Positions 8,508 through 17,204 of a DNA stretch of 64,000 nucleotides are shown piece after piece. The stretch's first letter is position 1; each line of letters opens with the position of its first letter. The translations under genes were made by a program, and so were the position numbers. The notes under the pieces are model-generated. The model was not told the DNA's origin. It ran no database searches and saw only the letters and a program-made list of their open reading frames with translations. Source of the stretch: Roseivirga sp. (lineage in GTDB: Bacteria > Bacteroidota > Bacteroidia > Cytophagales > Cyclobacteriaceae); assembly GCA_029262895.1 (NCBI GenBank), contig JAJCYM010000045.1, forward strand, positions 62,001 to 126,000, read 5' to 3'.

Positions 8508-8717
8508 ATGGAATTGCAAAACATCGTTATCGTGAGACGTCCACTGGTTTCCAGAACGAAACACTTTCACCTTGGTGTGGATGCCCGGATCAATATTAAG
8601 ACCTGCAATAACCCTCCGCTGGTCGCATTCTTGCGTGAAGAATACCTCCATAATTCTGATGTACTGGTTGGCGATATCCGAAGCCTGTTGGCTTGGGAAT
8701 CTCCCTATGGCGCTTAA
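8508..8717 (+). CDS. small hypothetical protein upstream of Dam
   Basis: A 69-residue frame between the terminator and the Dam gene, ending 57 nt before dam starts. No domain was recognised; the sequence is not low-complexity and has a plausible protein composition. An overlapping frame at 8572-8841 runs into dam and is judged a shadow. Co-transcription with dam is likely from spacing. Confidence 0.45.
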   Translation: MELQNIVIVRRPLVSRTKHFHLGVDARINIKTCNNPPLVAFLREEYLHNSDVLVGDIRSLLAWESPYGA

Positions 8718-8774
8718 GCCTAAGAGTCTCTTTCGCAGGGTTCTCCCTACTTATTTCTTCATCCTTTTTTTAAA

Positions 8775-9563
8775 ATGCTCAAAACTCCTATCTCTTACTA
8801 CGGTGGCAAAATCAGTATGCTCCCCCATATTCTTCCTCTGATCCCCTCACACAAAATTTATACAGAAGCCTTCTTCGGTGGTGGTGCGGTATTCTTTGCG
8901 AAAGACCCGGTTCGGTCTGAAATCATTAATGACACCAATCTGATGGTGGCAAACTTTTATGAGGTGGTTCAAACGAACTTTCAGGAGCTGAAAGAAAAAA
9001 TTGAGGGAACACTCTATTCGAGGGCCGCTTATTCGGTTGCGCATGTGATTTACCGGATGCCGCACTTATTTTCAAAAATAGAGCGTGCTTGGGCTTTCTA
9101 TGTAACCACCAATATGGGTTTTAGTGGAAGGGTTGGGAGCTGGGCGTATGACAAATATGGCGGTCATGTGAAATCCTTCCAGAATAAAAAACTTCGTTTC
9201 GATGAAAGTCTTGCCCAGCGATTATCGTTGGTTCAGGTCGAAAATAATGATGCTTGCAAAGTGATTGAGAGCCGTGATGCGCTAGATGCTTTTCATTATA
9301 TAGATCCGCCTTATATTGACGCTAACCAAGGGCATTATGGCGGTTATGCTGAGGTTGATTTTCAACGGCTGCTCAATACATTAGGTCAGGTCAAAGGCAA
9401 ATTTTTACTAAGTACTTATCATTCGGAAATCCTCTCCAAATACACCGAGCAAAACAGTTGGAATACCAAGGAAATCAAGAAGCCAATTACGGCTTCAAAT
9501 GTGAAGGATGGAAAAGCCCGCAGGAAGAAAGTGGAGGTATTGACGGCCAATTATTTGATCTAG
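8775..9563 (+). CDS. D12-class DNA adenine N6-methyltransferase
   Basis: A 262-residue Dam-like enzyme. Motif I for SAM binding is FFGGGAVFF near residues 33-41, motif X is YYGGK near residues 8-12, and the catalytic motif IV is IDPPY near residue 177. These define the D12/Dam class, which methylates adenine N6, often in GATC. No restriction endonuclease gene is adjacent, so it looks like an orphan methylase; mobile elements use these to protect DNA or to time replication. Target site is not determinable here. The next gene downstream is on the opposite strand. Confidence 0.9.
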   Translation: MLKTPISYYGGKISMLPHILPLIPSHKIYTEAFFGGGAVFFAKDPVRSEIINDTNLMVANFYEVVQTNFQELKEKIEGTLYSRAAYSVAHVIYRMPHLFSKIERAWAFYVTTNMGFSGRVGSWAYDKYGGHVKSFQNKKLRFDESLAQRLSLVQVENNDACKVIESRDALDAFHYIDPPYIDANQGHYGGYAEVDFQRLLNTLGQVKGKFLLSTYHSEILSKYTEQNSWNTKEIKKPITASNVKDGKARRKKVEVLTANYLI

Positions 9564-9600
9564 GCAATTGTAAAACTCAAAAATGCTCAAAATTTTAGGC

Positions 9601-9816
9601 TTACTCTTTCGGGTTTCGCTTGTGCTTCATTTTGTCCTGCCTGCTTTCTTCAAACAAATCAAGGTCTTCTTTAAGAAAAATTCTTCCTGCGGATGTAAGC
9701 TTGCAAGGAATACGCTTTTTTTTGACTAAAAAATCAAGTCGCTTCCTGGAAAAGCCCAGATGCTCACAAGCATCTCCAATAGCCATGAGGTTTAGGTCTT
9801 CAATCATTTGACTCAT
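9601..9816 (-). CDS. excisionase-like helix-turn-helix protein
   Basis: A 71-residue protein with a MerR/Xis-type HTH: GDACEHLGFSRKRLDFLVKK (residues 14-33), then a wing with AGRIFLKEDLDLF. Short proteins of this layout commonly serve as excisionases or regulators beside tyrosine recombinases. Two recombinase genes lie about 1.3 kb to the left, which supports, but does not prove, a role in directing excision. The C-terminus is basic. Confidence 0.6.
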   Translation of the reverse strand: MSQMIEDLNLMAIGDACEHLGFSRKRLDFLVKKKRIPCKLTSAGRIFLKEDLDLFEESRQDKMKHKRNPKE

Positions 9817-9878
9817 CGTATTGGAAATTAATTTGCCAAACAGTCCCCAAAAGAGTACTGTCGAATGGCTTGAAAAAG

Positions 9879-10133
9879 ATGAAAAGTAACCTTCAGTTGA
9901 ACCAGAGGAAACCCAAAATCAGTAAAGCCGACTTGCAAATTGCCATAAATGCTTTGTGTACTGCTGATAGTGTCTTTCACTTGAAAACATTAACGAAGGA
10001 TCAGAAAACCATTAAAGAATTGATTCAAAATGTTTGGCTTGCTCTTGAAGCAGAGAAGAAAAACAAGAAATCGTCAGTCTTCCTCAACAAATTCAAAATC
10101 ACTACTTTTATATCCGAGTCAGAAGTAAAGTAA
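9879..10133 (+). CDS. hypothetical small basic protein
   Basis: An 84-residue protein from the ATG at 9879; a TTG at 9870 could add three residues. It is lysine-rich with a predicted helical pair (residues 14-60). No family was recognised. It is divergent from the excisionase-like gene with a 62-nt gap between them that probably holds both promoters. Confidence 0.5.
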   Translation: MKSNLQLNQRKPKISKADLQIAINALCTADSVFHLKTLTKDQKTIKELIQNVWLALEAEKKNKKSSVFLNKFKITTFISESEVK

Positions 10134-10172
10134 GGCTCTAAAATATTGAAATAGTAGCGAGAGCTTTATTGT

Positions 10173-10279
10173 CGACACGAAATCGCCAAAATTTACGAAC
10201 GACCATGATAAAGTAGGCTGCTCACGTTATGGCGTGGGTCGTACCTGTTTGGTTTGGGCGTTTGGCGATGCCTGTGTCG
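10173..10279. repeat. 107-nt imperfect inverted repeat
   Basis: Three blocks are complementary in nested order: CGACAC (10173-10178) with GTGTCG (10274-10279); ATCGCCAAA (10182-10190) with TTTGGCGAT (10261-10269); ACGACC (10199-10204) with GGTCGT (10237-10242). A further copy of the CACAAAAATCGCCAAA-type block occurs at 10339-10354, ending in the A of the start codon of the next gene. The structure could fold as a long bulged hairpin. It resembles recombination sites with bulged palindromes (attC-like) or a structured leader; neither is proven. Confidence 0.55.
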
Positions 10280-10353
10280 TAATGGGGCGGTTCACGCTTC
10301 TTTGTTTAAATCCGCTGAATCTACGAACCAATCAGTGACACAAAAATCGCCAA

Positions 10354-10710
10354 ATGAAAAAGTTAATTATCCTTTTAGCCTTTGTGCTAATTACTCCCGT
10401 TTTACATTCGCAAACCAAACAAAAAACTGACACCCTCAAGATGGTGTCCTGGTTAAAGTTTGACCGAGATTCGGTAAAAGTGTTTTACGGTTTATCTCCA
10501 ACACGAATCATTACAATGCCTATTGATGAGATAAAAGAGTTCGTCCAAAACAGAAAAATTACAACATCCGAATTCTTCACAGCCCTGTTGAAGGCCAGAA
10601 ATTACTTAAAGGAAGAAAAGATTAAGAGAGACAGTATAGAGCTTATTCAAATCTATGATAGAATTGAGCGGAAACTTGGTATCAAGAAAGCAAATGGAAA
10701 CAATCCGTAA
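10354..10710 (+). CDS. small secreted hypothetical protein
   Basis: A 118-residue protein with a clear signal peptide: MKKLIILLAFVLITPVLHSQ, with likely cleavage after residue 19. The mature part is about 99 residues, charged and mostly helical, with no recognised domain. Its start codon directly follows the third copy of the ATCGCCAAA motif. It overlaps the next gene by 17 nt, suggesting co-transcription. Confidence 0.65.
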   Translation: MKKLIILLAFVLITPVLHSQTKQKTDTLKMVSWLKFDRDSVKVFYGLSPTRIITMPIDEIKEFVQNRKITTSEFFTALLKARNYLKEEKIKRDSIELIQIYDRIERKLGIKKANGNNP

Positions 10711-12154
10711 TTCGGAAACAAAACAAAGCTCTACGAGACAAGGAGACCGTATTAAACAGAACTTCGCCAAGTCTAAAGACAAGGTCAGGCAAATAAAGTC
10801 TACAGAGGAAGAGTCAGCCCTAACGAATTTTCTGAGTGAATATGAAATTTCTGACTCTCAGGAAACAAGGATCTTTTTGAAAGAACTCTTGAATAGGCGA
10901 AGAATGCTTGAGAGCAATTTTTCTTTGCAGGATTTTACGTCATCAGAAATCAAAGAGCTAAAAATCGATAGCCTGAACTCTGAGAAACAGCAAATCATAA
11001 GTAAGGAAACTAGCAATGCAAAGTCGGCTGAGAGCCTAGTCGACCAATACAAAGCCGAAGGGCTAAACAACTATCAAGCTCTGCAAAAGCTCCTAGTCGC
11101 TCACGAGAGTGGAGAGGTGAAATTATTAGCGAAAAAATATACCAATTTTAAGCGTTTCTTCTCCTTTCTTACCCAAGAACAATTCGGAGCCAATGATACT
11201 AAGAGAATTATTGAGGCCATCAATCAGCCAGGAATCGACCTCACCAGACCTGAGGCCTTTGAAACTATTCTTTTCTCTATTTATGAAGATGATCAGATCA
11301 GTCGTCAGACCAAGGAAAAATTTCGTGTAAAGTTCAAACTCTTTCCAATTGACACCGGAGATGATCTCAGGGAAAATCTGAAAATCAAAAGAACTCAGGT
11401 GAAGGTTTTAGAGCGTCAACGGGTGGCCGTATCAGAAGTACTGAGTTCATTGAATGAAGATGTCAAAGACTTGGATGAGGAACTCACAACTTTAAAGAAT
11501 ACTATTCTGATAGAACAAAACTCTGACAAAAGACTCCAACTGGAAAAGCAGTATGATGCTTTGGAAGAGCGATTGGAAAAGTTGAGGTTGGAGAAAGAGC
11601 AACAAGAACAACTGGCTCATGAATTACAACAACAAAACATCACTTCAACGGTATTCGTACGTGGAGCCAGCGCGGATTTGCGAGAGGGCGAAATTTTGGT
11701 CACTATTCCGGATTCCAAAACAAAAATCTCCGTAGCAAGTCACATGAGTTCTCAAGCCATCTCAAAAGCGGTCAATTCGTATTTAGTATATGAGAACCTC
11801 AGAAGGTATGGTTTAGAGTCATTCTTCTTTTATCCTTCTGATTTTGAAAGTGGTCGATTTCCTGATCCACAAACTATTGACGACAACGACTTGTTTCTCT
11901 TCCGATTTGGTTTTGCGAGTGACAAGCTCATTCTCCGTTCCAGCGATCTTAAAGATTTGCATCAATTATTAAGCCTACTAATGCGTCCTGAAAGCTATAA
12001 AGTCAATTTGACCACGAAGGAGAATGCTACAGCTCGATTACAAGAACTTGGATTGTTAGAACAAAAGGAACTCAATTCTGAACTGCTGATTTCGGAATTA
12101 TTGGGAATTCAACAATTCGGAGAATTCAATGAAAAAAATTCGCGAATTTTTTAA
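10694..12154 (+). CDS. coiled-coil hypothetical protein
   Basis: A 486-residue protein taken from METIRNSE at 10694; an upstream alternative at 10655 would overlap the secreted gene more. Residues 230-325 form a long charged coiled coil (LEKQYDALEERLEKLRLEKE). The C-terminal third is globular, with aromatic-rich stretches (FFFYPSDFE, FLFRFGFA). No catalytic signature was recognised. It may be a structural or DNA-associated factor of the element; function unknown. Confidence 0.65.
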   Translation: METIRNSETKQSSTRQGDRIKQNFAKSKDKVRQIKSTEEESALTNFLSEYEISDSQETRIFLKELLNRRRMLESNFSLQDFTSSEIKELKIDSLNSEKQQIISKETSNAKSAESLVDQYKAEGLNNYQALQKLLVAHESGEVKLLAKKYTNFKRFFSFLTQEQFGANDTKRIIEAINQPGIDLTRPEAFETILFSIYEDDQISRQTKEKFRVKFKLFPIDTGDDLRENLKIKRTQVKVLERQRVAVSEVLSSLNEDVKDLDEELTTLKNTILIEQNSDKRLQLEKQYDALEERLEKLRLEKEQQEQLAHELQQQNITSTVFVRGASADLREGEILVTIPDSKTKISVASHMSSQAISKAVNSYLVYENLRRYGLESFFFYPSDFESGRFPDPQTIDDNDLFLFRFGFASDKLILRSSDLKDLHQLLSLLMRPESYKVNLTTKENATARLQELGLLEQKELNSELLISELLGIQQFGEFNEKNSRIF

Positions 12155-12182
12155 CTAATCCTCAAAATACTATCTTGAGTGT

Positions 12183-12314
12183 GTGAGAAGATATTTGAAC
12201 GATTTCCTGGGAATGATTTTTGGCGAGAAGGAATATTCGACCAAAGAGTTATTCTTCGGTTACTGGGCATTATTTTTCATTCTGATTATGCTGTCCTTAG
12301 CGTCTATAGGGTAA
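12183..12314 (+). CDS. candidate single-pass membrane microprotein
   Basis: A 43-codon frame from a GTG at 12183 (or an ATG at 12213 in the same frame) to the TAA at 12312. The C-terminal 22 residues are strongly hydrophobic (LFFGYWALFFILIML), consistent with one membrane helix. It lies 28 nt after the coiled-coil gene. It is too short for a confident call. Confidence 0.35.
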   Translation: MRRYLNDFLGMIFGEKEYSTKELFFGYWALFFILIMLSLASIG

Positions 12315-12513
12315 TCAATCGAAACCCATACTCCTCTTCAAAATCGTTGGCATTTATCAAACCATAGAACGGTGATAAACCACCCTGCAAGGTATAAATG
12401 CAAACCCCTCCACTAAATACTCCTGTGCCCTCACATTTCAATCCCTCAACATCCACACGTCCGACACGAGATTGAAAGACTTCCTTATTTCTAATTTTGA
12501 CCTGTATGCCCAT
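12304..12513 (-). CDS. small hypothetical protein
   Basis: A 69-residue protein from the ATG at 12513. It is rich in Gly and beta-prone residues (GVFSGGVCIYTLQGG). No family was recognised. It is convergent with the microprotein frame, overlapping its end by 11 nt. Confidence 0.4.
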   Translation of the reverse strand: MGIQVKIRNKEVFQSRVGRVDVEGLKCEGTGVFSGGVCIYTLQGGLSPFYGLINANDFEEEYGFRLITL

Positions 12514-12659
12514 CAATACATAGTATTTTCATAAAAGCACTTAAGATGTAATATCCAAAATTCATTGATAGATACTAAATAAAAGTTAAATTATGAAAAT
12601 CTGACTCCTGCGAAGTATGATAAGGTGAGGTCGCTGTTTTATGAATTAATTTAGCAAAG

Positions 12660-14345
12660 ATGAAGATTAGGAAAATCAACATTTCAAATTTCCGTGGTAT
12701 TCAAAGTTTAGAATGGATTGTACCCGATACTAATATAATATGCCTAATTGGCAAAGGAGATACTACCAAATCAACCGTTCTTGATGCCATAAGATACGCC
12801 TTGTTCCCGGCCTGGAATCCATCATTCAATGAGCTTGATTTCTTTCAGGCAGATACGGACAAGCATATTGAAATAACGCTGACGGTCACTGGTTTGCTTG
12901 AGAGCTTTAAAAATGAATTCAAATACGGCTTACATTTAAGGGGATGGTGTACAAAAGAGGAAAAGGTGGTAGATGAACCAGGAGAGAGGCTTGAAGAAGC
13001 CTTAACTGTCAGATTGAGAATAGATCAGAATCTCGAACCTTCTTGGTCAGTGATCTGCGACCGCCTAGATGACATTCCATTTAAATTCACAGACAGAATT
13101 AAAGCACATGCCACCTATATCGGGGCATATACCGATAATCATTTAGCTTGGGGAAAAGACTCTGCTCTCAGTCGGATAACAGAGAAAGACAATATCTCTG
13201 AATTATTATCGGGAGTGGCTAAGTCTGCCAAAGATGCGCTAGACGGAAAACGGGAAAAACTTGCCAATTTTGATGAAGCTGCTAAGTCTGTTCAAAAAAT
13301 TGCCAAGGATTTTGGGGTTCCTGTATCTGATGGATATAAAGCACATCTTGACACTGGAAAAGTGAATATTCATGCCGGTGGTCTTTCTTTGCACGATGAA
13401 CAAATCCCGTTGAGGCGTTTAGGTCTTGGATCAAAACGTATGCTCATATTGGGTATTCAGCAGCAGGGACTCAAAGAACCCCATATAACTCTCATAGATG
13501 AAATAGAAATTGGACTCGAACCTCATCGACTTGCCAGATTGCTAAAAAAACTGTCAGAAGATCAGAATGGTCAATATTTCCTCACTACTCACTCTCCTGT
13601 AGTTCTGAGAGAATTAACCACAGAACAATTATCAACGGTCAAATCAAAGGATGGTAAAACTGAAATTACTTGGACGGCCATTCCGGCCATCAGAGATATT
13701 ATTCAGGGAAAGATCAGATCAGGGGCTGAAGCATTTCTAGCAAAGAAAATCATAGTTTGTGAAGGCCCCACGGAAGTTGGAATATGTAAGGGGCTTAATG
13801 ACTATTGGATTCATCTAGGTGATGACCCTTTTTCCTTTCACGGTGTTTCAACATTCAATGCAGGTGGTGGTGGACAAATACGGGCTACCGGTGAAGCTCT
13901 TTTGAATTTGGGATATGAAGTTTTTGTTGTTGGCGATTCCGATTCGGACGAAAACTTCTCAGAAGATGATGCATTGGAATTGCGTAAACAAGGTGCCACG
14001 GTGATCAGGTGGCCTGAGCAAGCTTCGATGGAAGAATTTTTCTTTGACCACCTTCCATGGTCGTCTGTACTTAAAAGCATAGAATTGGCTATGGAAATAC
14101 ATGGAAATGACAGTGTCATTCAACAAGTTCAGAGCAGGTATCCAAAATTGTCAGTCAATCCACCCGACTGGACTGACTCCTCCGAGTTAAGAACGGCCAT
14201 AGGAAAGTCTGCAACCAAGAAAGGATGGTTTAAAAGACAGGACTGGTCAAGACGTTGGGCTCACAAGGCTGACGAATCCTTGAATGACCCAGTGAACCAA
14301 ATAGGACAATATGTTGAGATGCTAAAAACCTGGACATATGGCTGA
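12660..14345 (+). CDS. gajA: GajA-like OLD-family ATPase/TOPRIM nuclease (Gabija)
   Basis: A 561-residue OLD-type protein. The ABC-like ATPase half has P-loop GKGDTTKST (residues 31-39), Walker B region HITLIDEIEIGLEP (about 275-288) and an H-loop LTTHSP (about 307-312). The TOPRIM nuclease half has VCEGPTEVG (Glu near residue 366) and VVGDSDSDEN (about 420-429), the metal-binding acid clusters. In Gabija, GajA is a nucleotide-gated DNA endonuclease that assembles with the helicase GajB against phage. The helicase-like gene follows with an 8-nt overlap, as in class 2 OLD loci. The P-loop departs from the usual GxxGxGK form (TTK), so ATP handling may differ. Length fits known GajA proteins. 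Confidence 0.85.
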   Translation: MKIRKINISNFRGIQSLEWIVPDTNIICLIGKGDTTKSTVLDAIRYALFPAWNPSFNELDFFQADTDKHIEITLTVTGLLESFKNEFKYGLHLRGWCTKEEKVVDEPGERLEEALTVRLRIDQNLEPSWSVICDRLDDIPFKFTDRIKAHATYIGAYTDNHLAWGKDSALSRITEKDNISELLSGVAKSAKDALDGKREKLANFDEAAKSVQKIAKDFGVPVSDGYKAHLDTGKVNIHAGGLSLHDEQIPLRRLGLGSKRMLILGIQQQGLKEPHITLIDEIEIGLEPHRLARLLKKLSEDQNGQYFLTTHSPVVLRELTTEQLSTVKSKDGKTEITWTAIPAIRDIIQGKIRSGAEAFLAKKIIVCEGPTEVGICKGLNDYWIHLGDDPFSFHGVSTFNAGGGGQIRATGEALLNLGYEVFVVGDSDSDENFSEDDALELRKQGATVIRWPEQASMEEFFFDHLPWSSVLKSIELAMEIHGNDSVIQQVQSRYPKLSVNPPDWTDSSELRTAIGKSATKKGWFKRQDWSRRWAHKADESLNDPVNQIGQYVEMLKTWTYG

Positions 14346-15783
14346 ACTTCCAGAGATACTGGCTAACCATTCTGGTATAGGTTACGTGATTGCTCCGGCA
14401 GGATTTGGCAAGACCCACCTTATAGCTGAATCAATCAAACACACGCGGAAAAGACAACTCATTTTGACCCACACTCATGCTGGTGTAGATAGTTTGAAAA
14501 AGAAGTTGCAAAAACTCAATATCCCTGTTGGCAATTATAAAGTAGATACCATTGCCAGTTTCGCTCTCCGATATTGTCTCGCCTACCCGAAAACAGCCAT
14601 TTGGACTGTTGAATTGCCAACCCGTGAACAATGGCAGCAACTCTACCCAGCTTGCGGAGCCTTATTGACTAATGAATTCATAAAAGAAATCCTTAAAACT
14701 TCGTATGGAGGAATTTATGTGGATGAATATCAGGACTGCACTGTCGAACAACACGAGATGCTTTTGATTCTTGGTAAGATAATGTCAGTTCGGGTATTAG
14801 GAGACCCACTTCAGGCGATCTTTGATAATATTGGAGGACAAAAATCTGTGAACTGGGACAAACAAATCATGCCTCATTTCGAGAAACTCGGAGAGCTTCA
14901 AACGCCACATCGGTGGATCAATTCAGGAAACCCCGAGTTAGGGGACTGGATAGCGCGGGTCAGGGCTCAAACTCTAAACGGAGAAAGCATTGATTTAACT
15001 GACAAAAGGCCTTCCTCAGTCAAGGTTAAGATTGCGGAGAGCGATGACGATTTAAGAAATAAACAATTCTCAACCTGTAGATGGTATTCTCTTCCAAGCG
15101 GAGAAAAAGTAATGGCCATTCACAAAGGGGATCAGGAATACAAAGCTAAATGTCACAAACTGGCCAAACAGACTGGCGGTTTTTTTTCTTCAATAGAGGA
15201 AGTTGAAGCCCATAGATTGTTCAAATTCATAGACGATTATGAGTCTCAGTATGGAGTGAAGGATAAACTCCTTGAGATCATCAAATTCCTTAAAGACAAG
15301 TGCTTCTCTGGTATAAACCTAGCTCTGGCCGCAGGAATTAAAAGAGGAGAAAAGGTCAATGTTACCGCAAAAACAAAGAACCCAAGTTTGGTCCTGTCCG
15401 CGAACAATTTCTTGAGTGAACCTACACCAAAAAAATTCATGGATTTTTTGAAATCTGTGAAAGATACTGACGGTGTTGTTCTTCATGCAAGAGATCTATA
15501 CAACCGACTTATGAATGTTCTTAAGGACAATATGGCCAATCCAAATTTAAATCTTGAAGAGGCCGCCAATGAATATCAAAGGAGATTCCGACATATAGGT
15601 CGCCCCTTGGCATATCCAAAGCTCATCGGCACTACTCTCCTCGTAAAGGGACAAGAATATGATCATGCTATTATCCTGGATGCTACCTCTCTGAATAAGA
15701 AAGATTTTTATGTGGCATTAACCAGAGGGAGCAAATCTATAACTATCATCACAAAGAGCGCAATATTGAATCCAGCAGATTGA
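14338..15783 (+). CDS. gajB: GajB-like UvrD/Rep-type helicase (Gabija)
   Basis: A 481-residue superfamily 1 helicase. Motif I is APAGFGKT (residues 19-26), motif II is VDEYQD (about 128-133), a GDPLQAIF motif III region follows (about 155-162), and the end carries motif VI-like YVALTRGS. Compared with full UvrD it is short, with reduced 1B/2B insertions, as expected of GajB. GajB is thought to sense or unwind DNA and activate the GajA nuclease. The 8-nt overlap with gajA and common strand show an operon. Confidence 0.82.
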   Translation: MAELPEILANHSGIGYVIAPAGFGKTHLIAESIKHTRKRQLILTHTHAGVDSLKKKLQKLNIPVGNYKVDTIASFALRYCLAYPKTAIWTVELPTREQWQQLYPACGALLTNEFIKEILKTSYGGIYVDEYQDCTVEQHEMLLILGKIMSVRVLGDPLQAIFDNIGGQKSVNWDKQIMPHFEKLGELQTPHRWINSGNPELGDWIARVRAQTLNGESIDLTDKRPSSVKVKIAESDDDLRNKQFSTCRWYSLPSGEKVMAIHKGDQEYKAKCHKLAKQTGGFFSSIEEVEAHRLFKFIDDYESQYGVKDKLLEIIKFLKDKCFSGINLALAAGIKRGEKVNVTAKTKNPSLVLSANNFLSEPTPKKFMDFLKSVKDTDGVVLHARDLYNRLMNVLKDNMANPNLNLEEAANEYQRRFRHIGRPLAYPKLIGTTLLVKGQEYDHAIILDATSLNKKDFYVALTRGSKSITIITKSAILNPAD

Positions 15784-15813
15784 GAAACCTTAACTAAGAA
15801 CTTAAAAGATAGT

Positions 15814-16848
15814 ATGCCCCAAGAGCTGACAGAATTCCAGAAAGAGCAGATAGCCCGAATGAAAGATCAGGAAGAGAAAGAAATGGCTGAGAACGCTGAA
15901 TTAATCCAGAATTTCAAATTGAAATGCACTCAGCTTGGTATAAATTCTGAGAAAATCAAGTTTGATTACCGGATGAAAACCGGCATCGTGGCGGTATATC
16001 CAAATTTACTATCCTATCTAAACCCAGAACTAGAAAAAGATAAGGATGGACTCGTCTCATTGTCCGATTTGACCAAATACTATGATAGACAATTCATGAG
16101 TCACGGGTATTTCCATGATGCTGACTACGCAGTCATGGCATCCCACTTCTTTAGAAGGGGAATGTACAAAGGGAATGGGTATGCCCCGCGACTCATAGAA
16201 TACATCGGAGCTATTGAGGACAAAAATCTCGTGCCCGCTATCAAAATAGAGTTCAATGAGGTTCGTATAGATCAGTCTGGCACGTTCATAGAATTGGACA
16301 CGTGGTATGGCGCAACTTTTGATAGAAATGTAGAAGACATCAAGGATGGCAATGTAAAACTTGTTCCTCCTCCTTGCTTAGATCAAACAGACCTCAAGCT
16401 CTTTTTTAACAATACGATTGCCTTAAATATAGAATGGCGGTTGAAAACTGAAGATAACAAAACTTTCAAGAATTTTCAGGCAGAAGAATTTAAAACTGAA
16501 GACACTCTGATCGAATATAATGATAACATCTATCATCCTACTCACTACTTGCATTCAGAATATAATTTAAAAGACCGTTGTTTTCGACATTTGGATGGTG
16601 CCGTTCACTTCTACTCAACCGAAGACTATCAACAGGTGAGATACTCAGATTTCAAATACAACGACAAGAATAACAAACAGGTAAAAGGGGCTTCTCTGAA
16701 ATTATTCAGGATCGATGGCGCTTTATCTATTGACAGTTGGATGGAATATGTCAGCCAGTTTTTAACCGGTAATCCGCTGGTGTTTGAATATTTTGAAGGG
16801 AAGCTGCCCGATAGAATCCAAAATTTGGCAAACCTGAAAAGTCAGTAG
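15814..16848 (+). CDS. unknown protein, third gene of the Gabija operon
   Basis: A 344-residue protein starting 30 nt after gajB on the same strand, so probably in the same transcript. It has a charged N-terminal helix (residues 1-35) and a mixed alpha/beta body with many aromatic and acidic residues; segments FDYRMKTGIVAVYPN and SHGYFHDADYAVMASHFF stand out. No known domain was recognised. Canonical Gabija has two genes, so this may be an accessory factor, an unrelated passenger, or part of a variant system. Confidence 0.65.
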   Translation: MPQELTEFQKEQIARMKDQEEKEMAENAELIQNFKLKCTQLGINSEKIKFDYRMKTGIVAVYPNLLSYLNPELEKDKDGLVSLSDLTKYYDRQFMSHGYFHDADYAVMASHFFRRGMYKGNGYAPRLIEYIGAIEDKNLVPAIKIEFNEVRIDQSGTFIELDTWYGATFDRNVEDIKDGNVKLVPPPCLDQTDLKLFFNNTIALNIEWRLKTEDNKTFKNFQAEEFKTEDTLIEYNDNIYHPTHYLHSEYNLKDRCFRHLDGAVHFYSTEDYQQVRYSDFKYNDKNNKQVKGASLKLFRIDGALSIDSWMEYVSQFLTGNPLVFEYFEGKLPDRIQNLANLKSQ

Positions 16849-17173
16849 ATGTGAATGGAGATCTACTCGGCATCTTAGGGCGTTCGTTGGCAAGACGGAC
16901 TTGATAAGCAGAGATTTGTATTAATGATTTTAGAAGCACTTGACAAAGCCAAATAGGGTCATAAGACGGAAGATCAGAAATTCGATGACAATTCTATTTA
17001 TCACAATTTATGTGCGTGTTTGTTTGAAGAAAATTGAAATATTTCCTTGATACTTACCAAGTAAAAACCAAATAAGTCAAAATGATTTACCTATGACACC
17101 CTTATCTTTACTCAAAGAAAGTGAATAAGCCATTTAACGGAGAGTAAATAGTTCAAGATGCAAGAAACTAATG
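16849..17173. other. gap without recognised gene
   Basis: About 325 AT-rich bases separate the Gabija operon from the next set. No frame, RNA or strong repeat was seen on either strand; a promoter lies at its right end. Confidence 0.5.
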
Positions 17174-17181
17174 TAATTTTG
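17174..17181 (+). promoter_or_regulatory. -7 element for the three-gene set
   Basis: TAATTTTG matches TAnnTTTG and lies 23 nt before the ATG at 17205. No clear TTG -33 element was seen at the usual distance. Confidence 0.35.
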
Positions 17182-17204
17182 GATAGGATTACGCTTACAA
17201 ACAG

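Noticed and set aside
8572-8841. 89-codon frame overlapping the small gene and dam
   Set aside because: It runs out of frame into the dam start; dam is certain from motifs.
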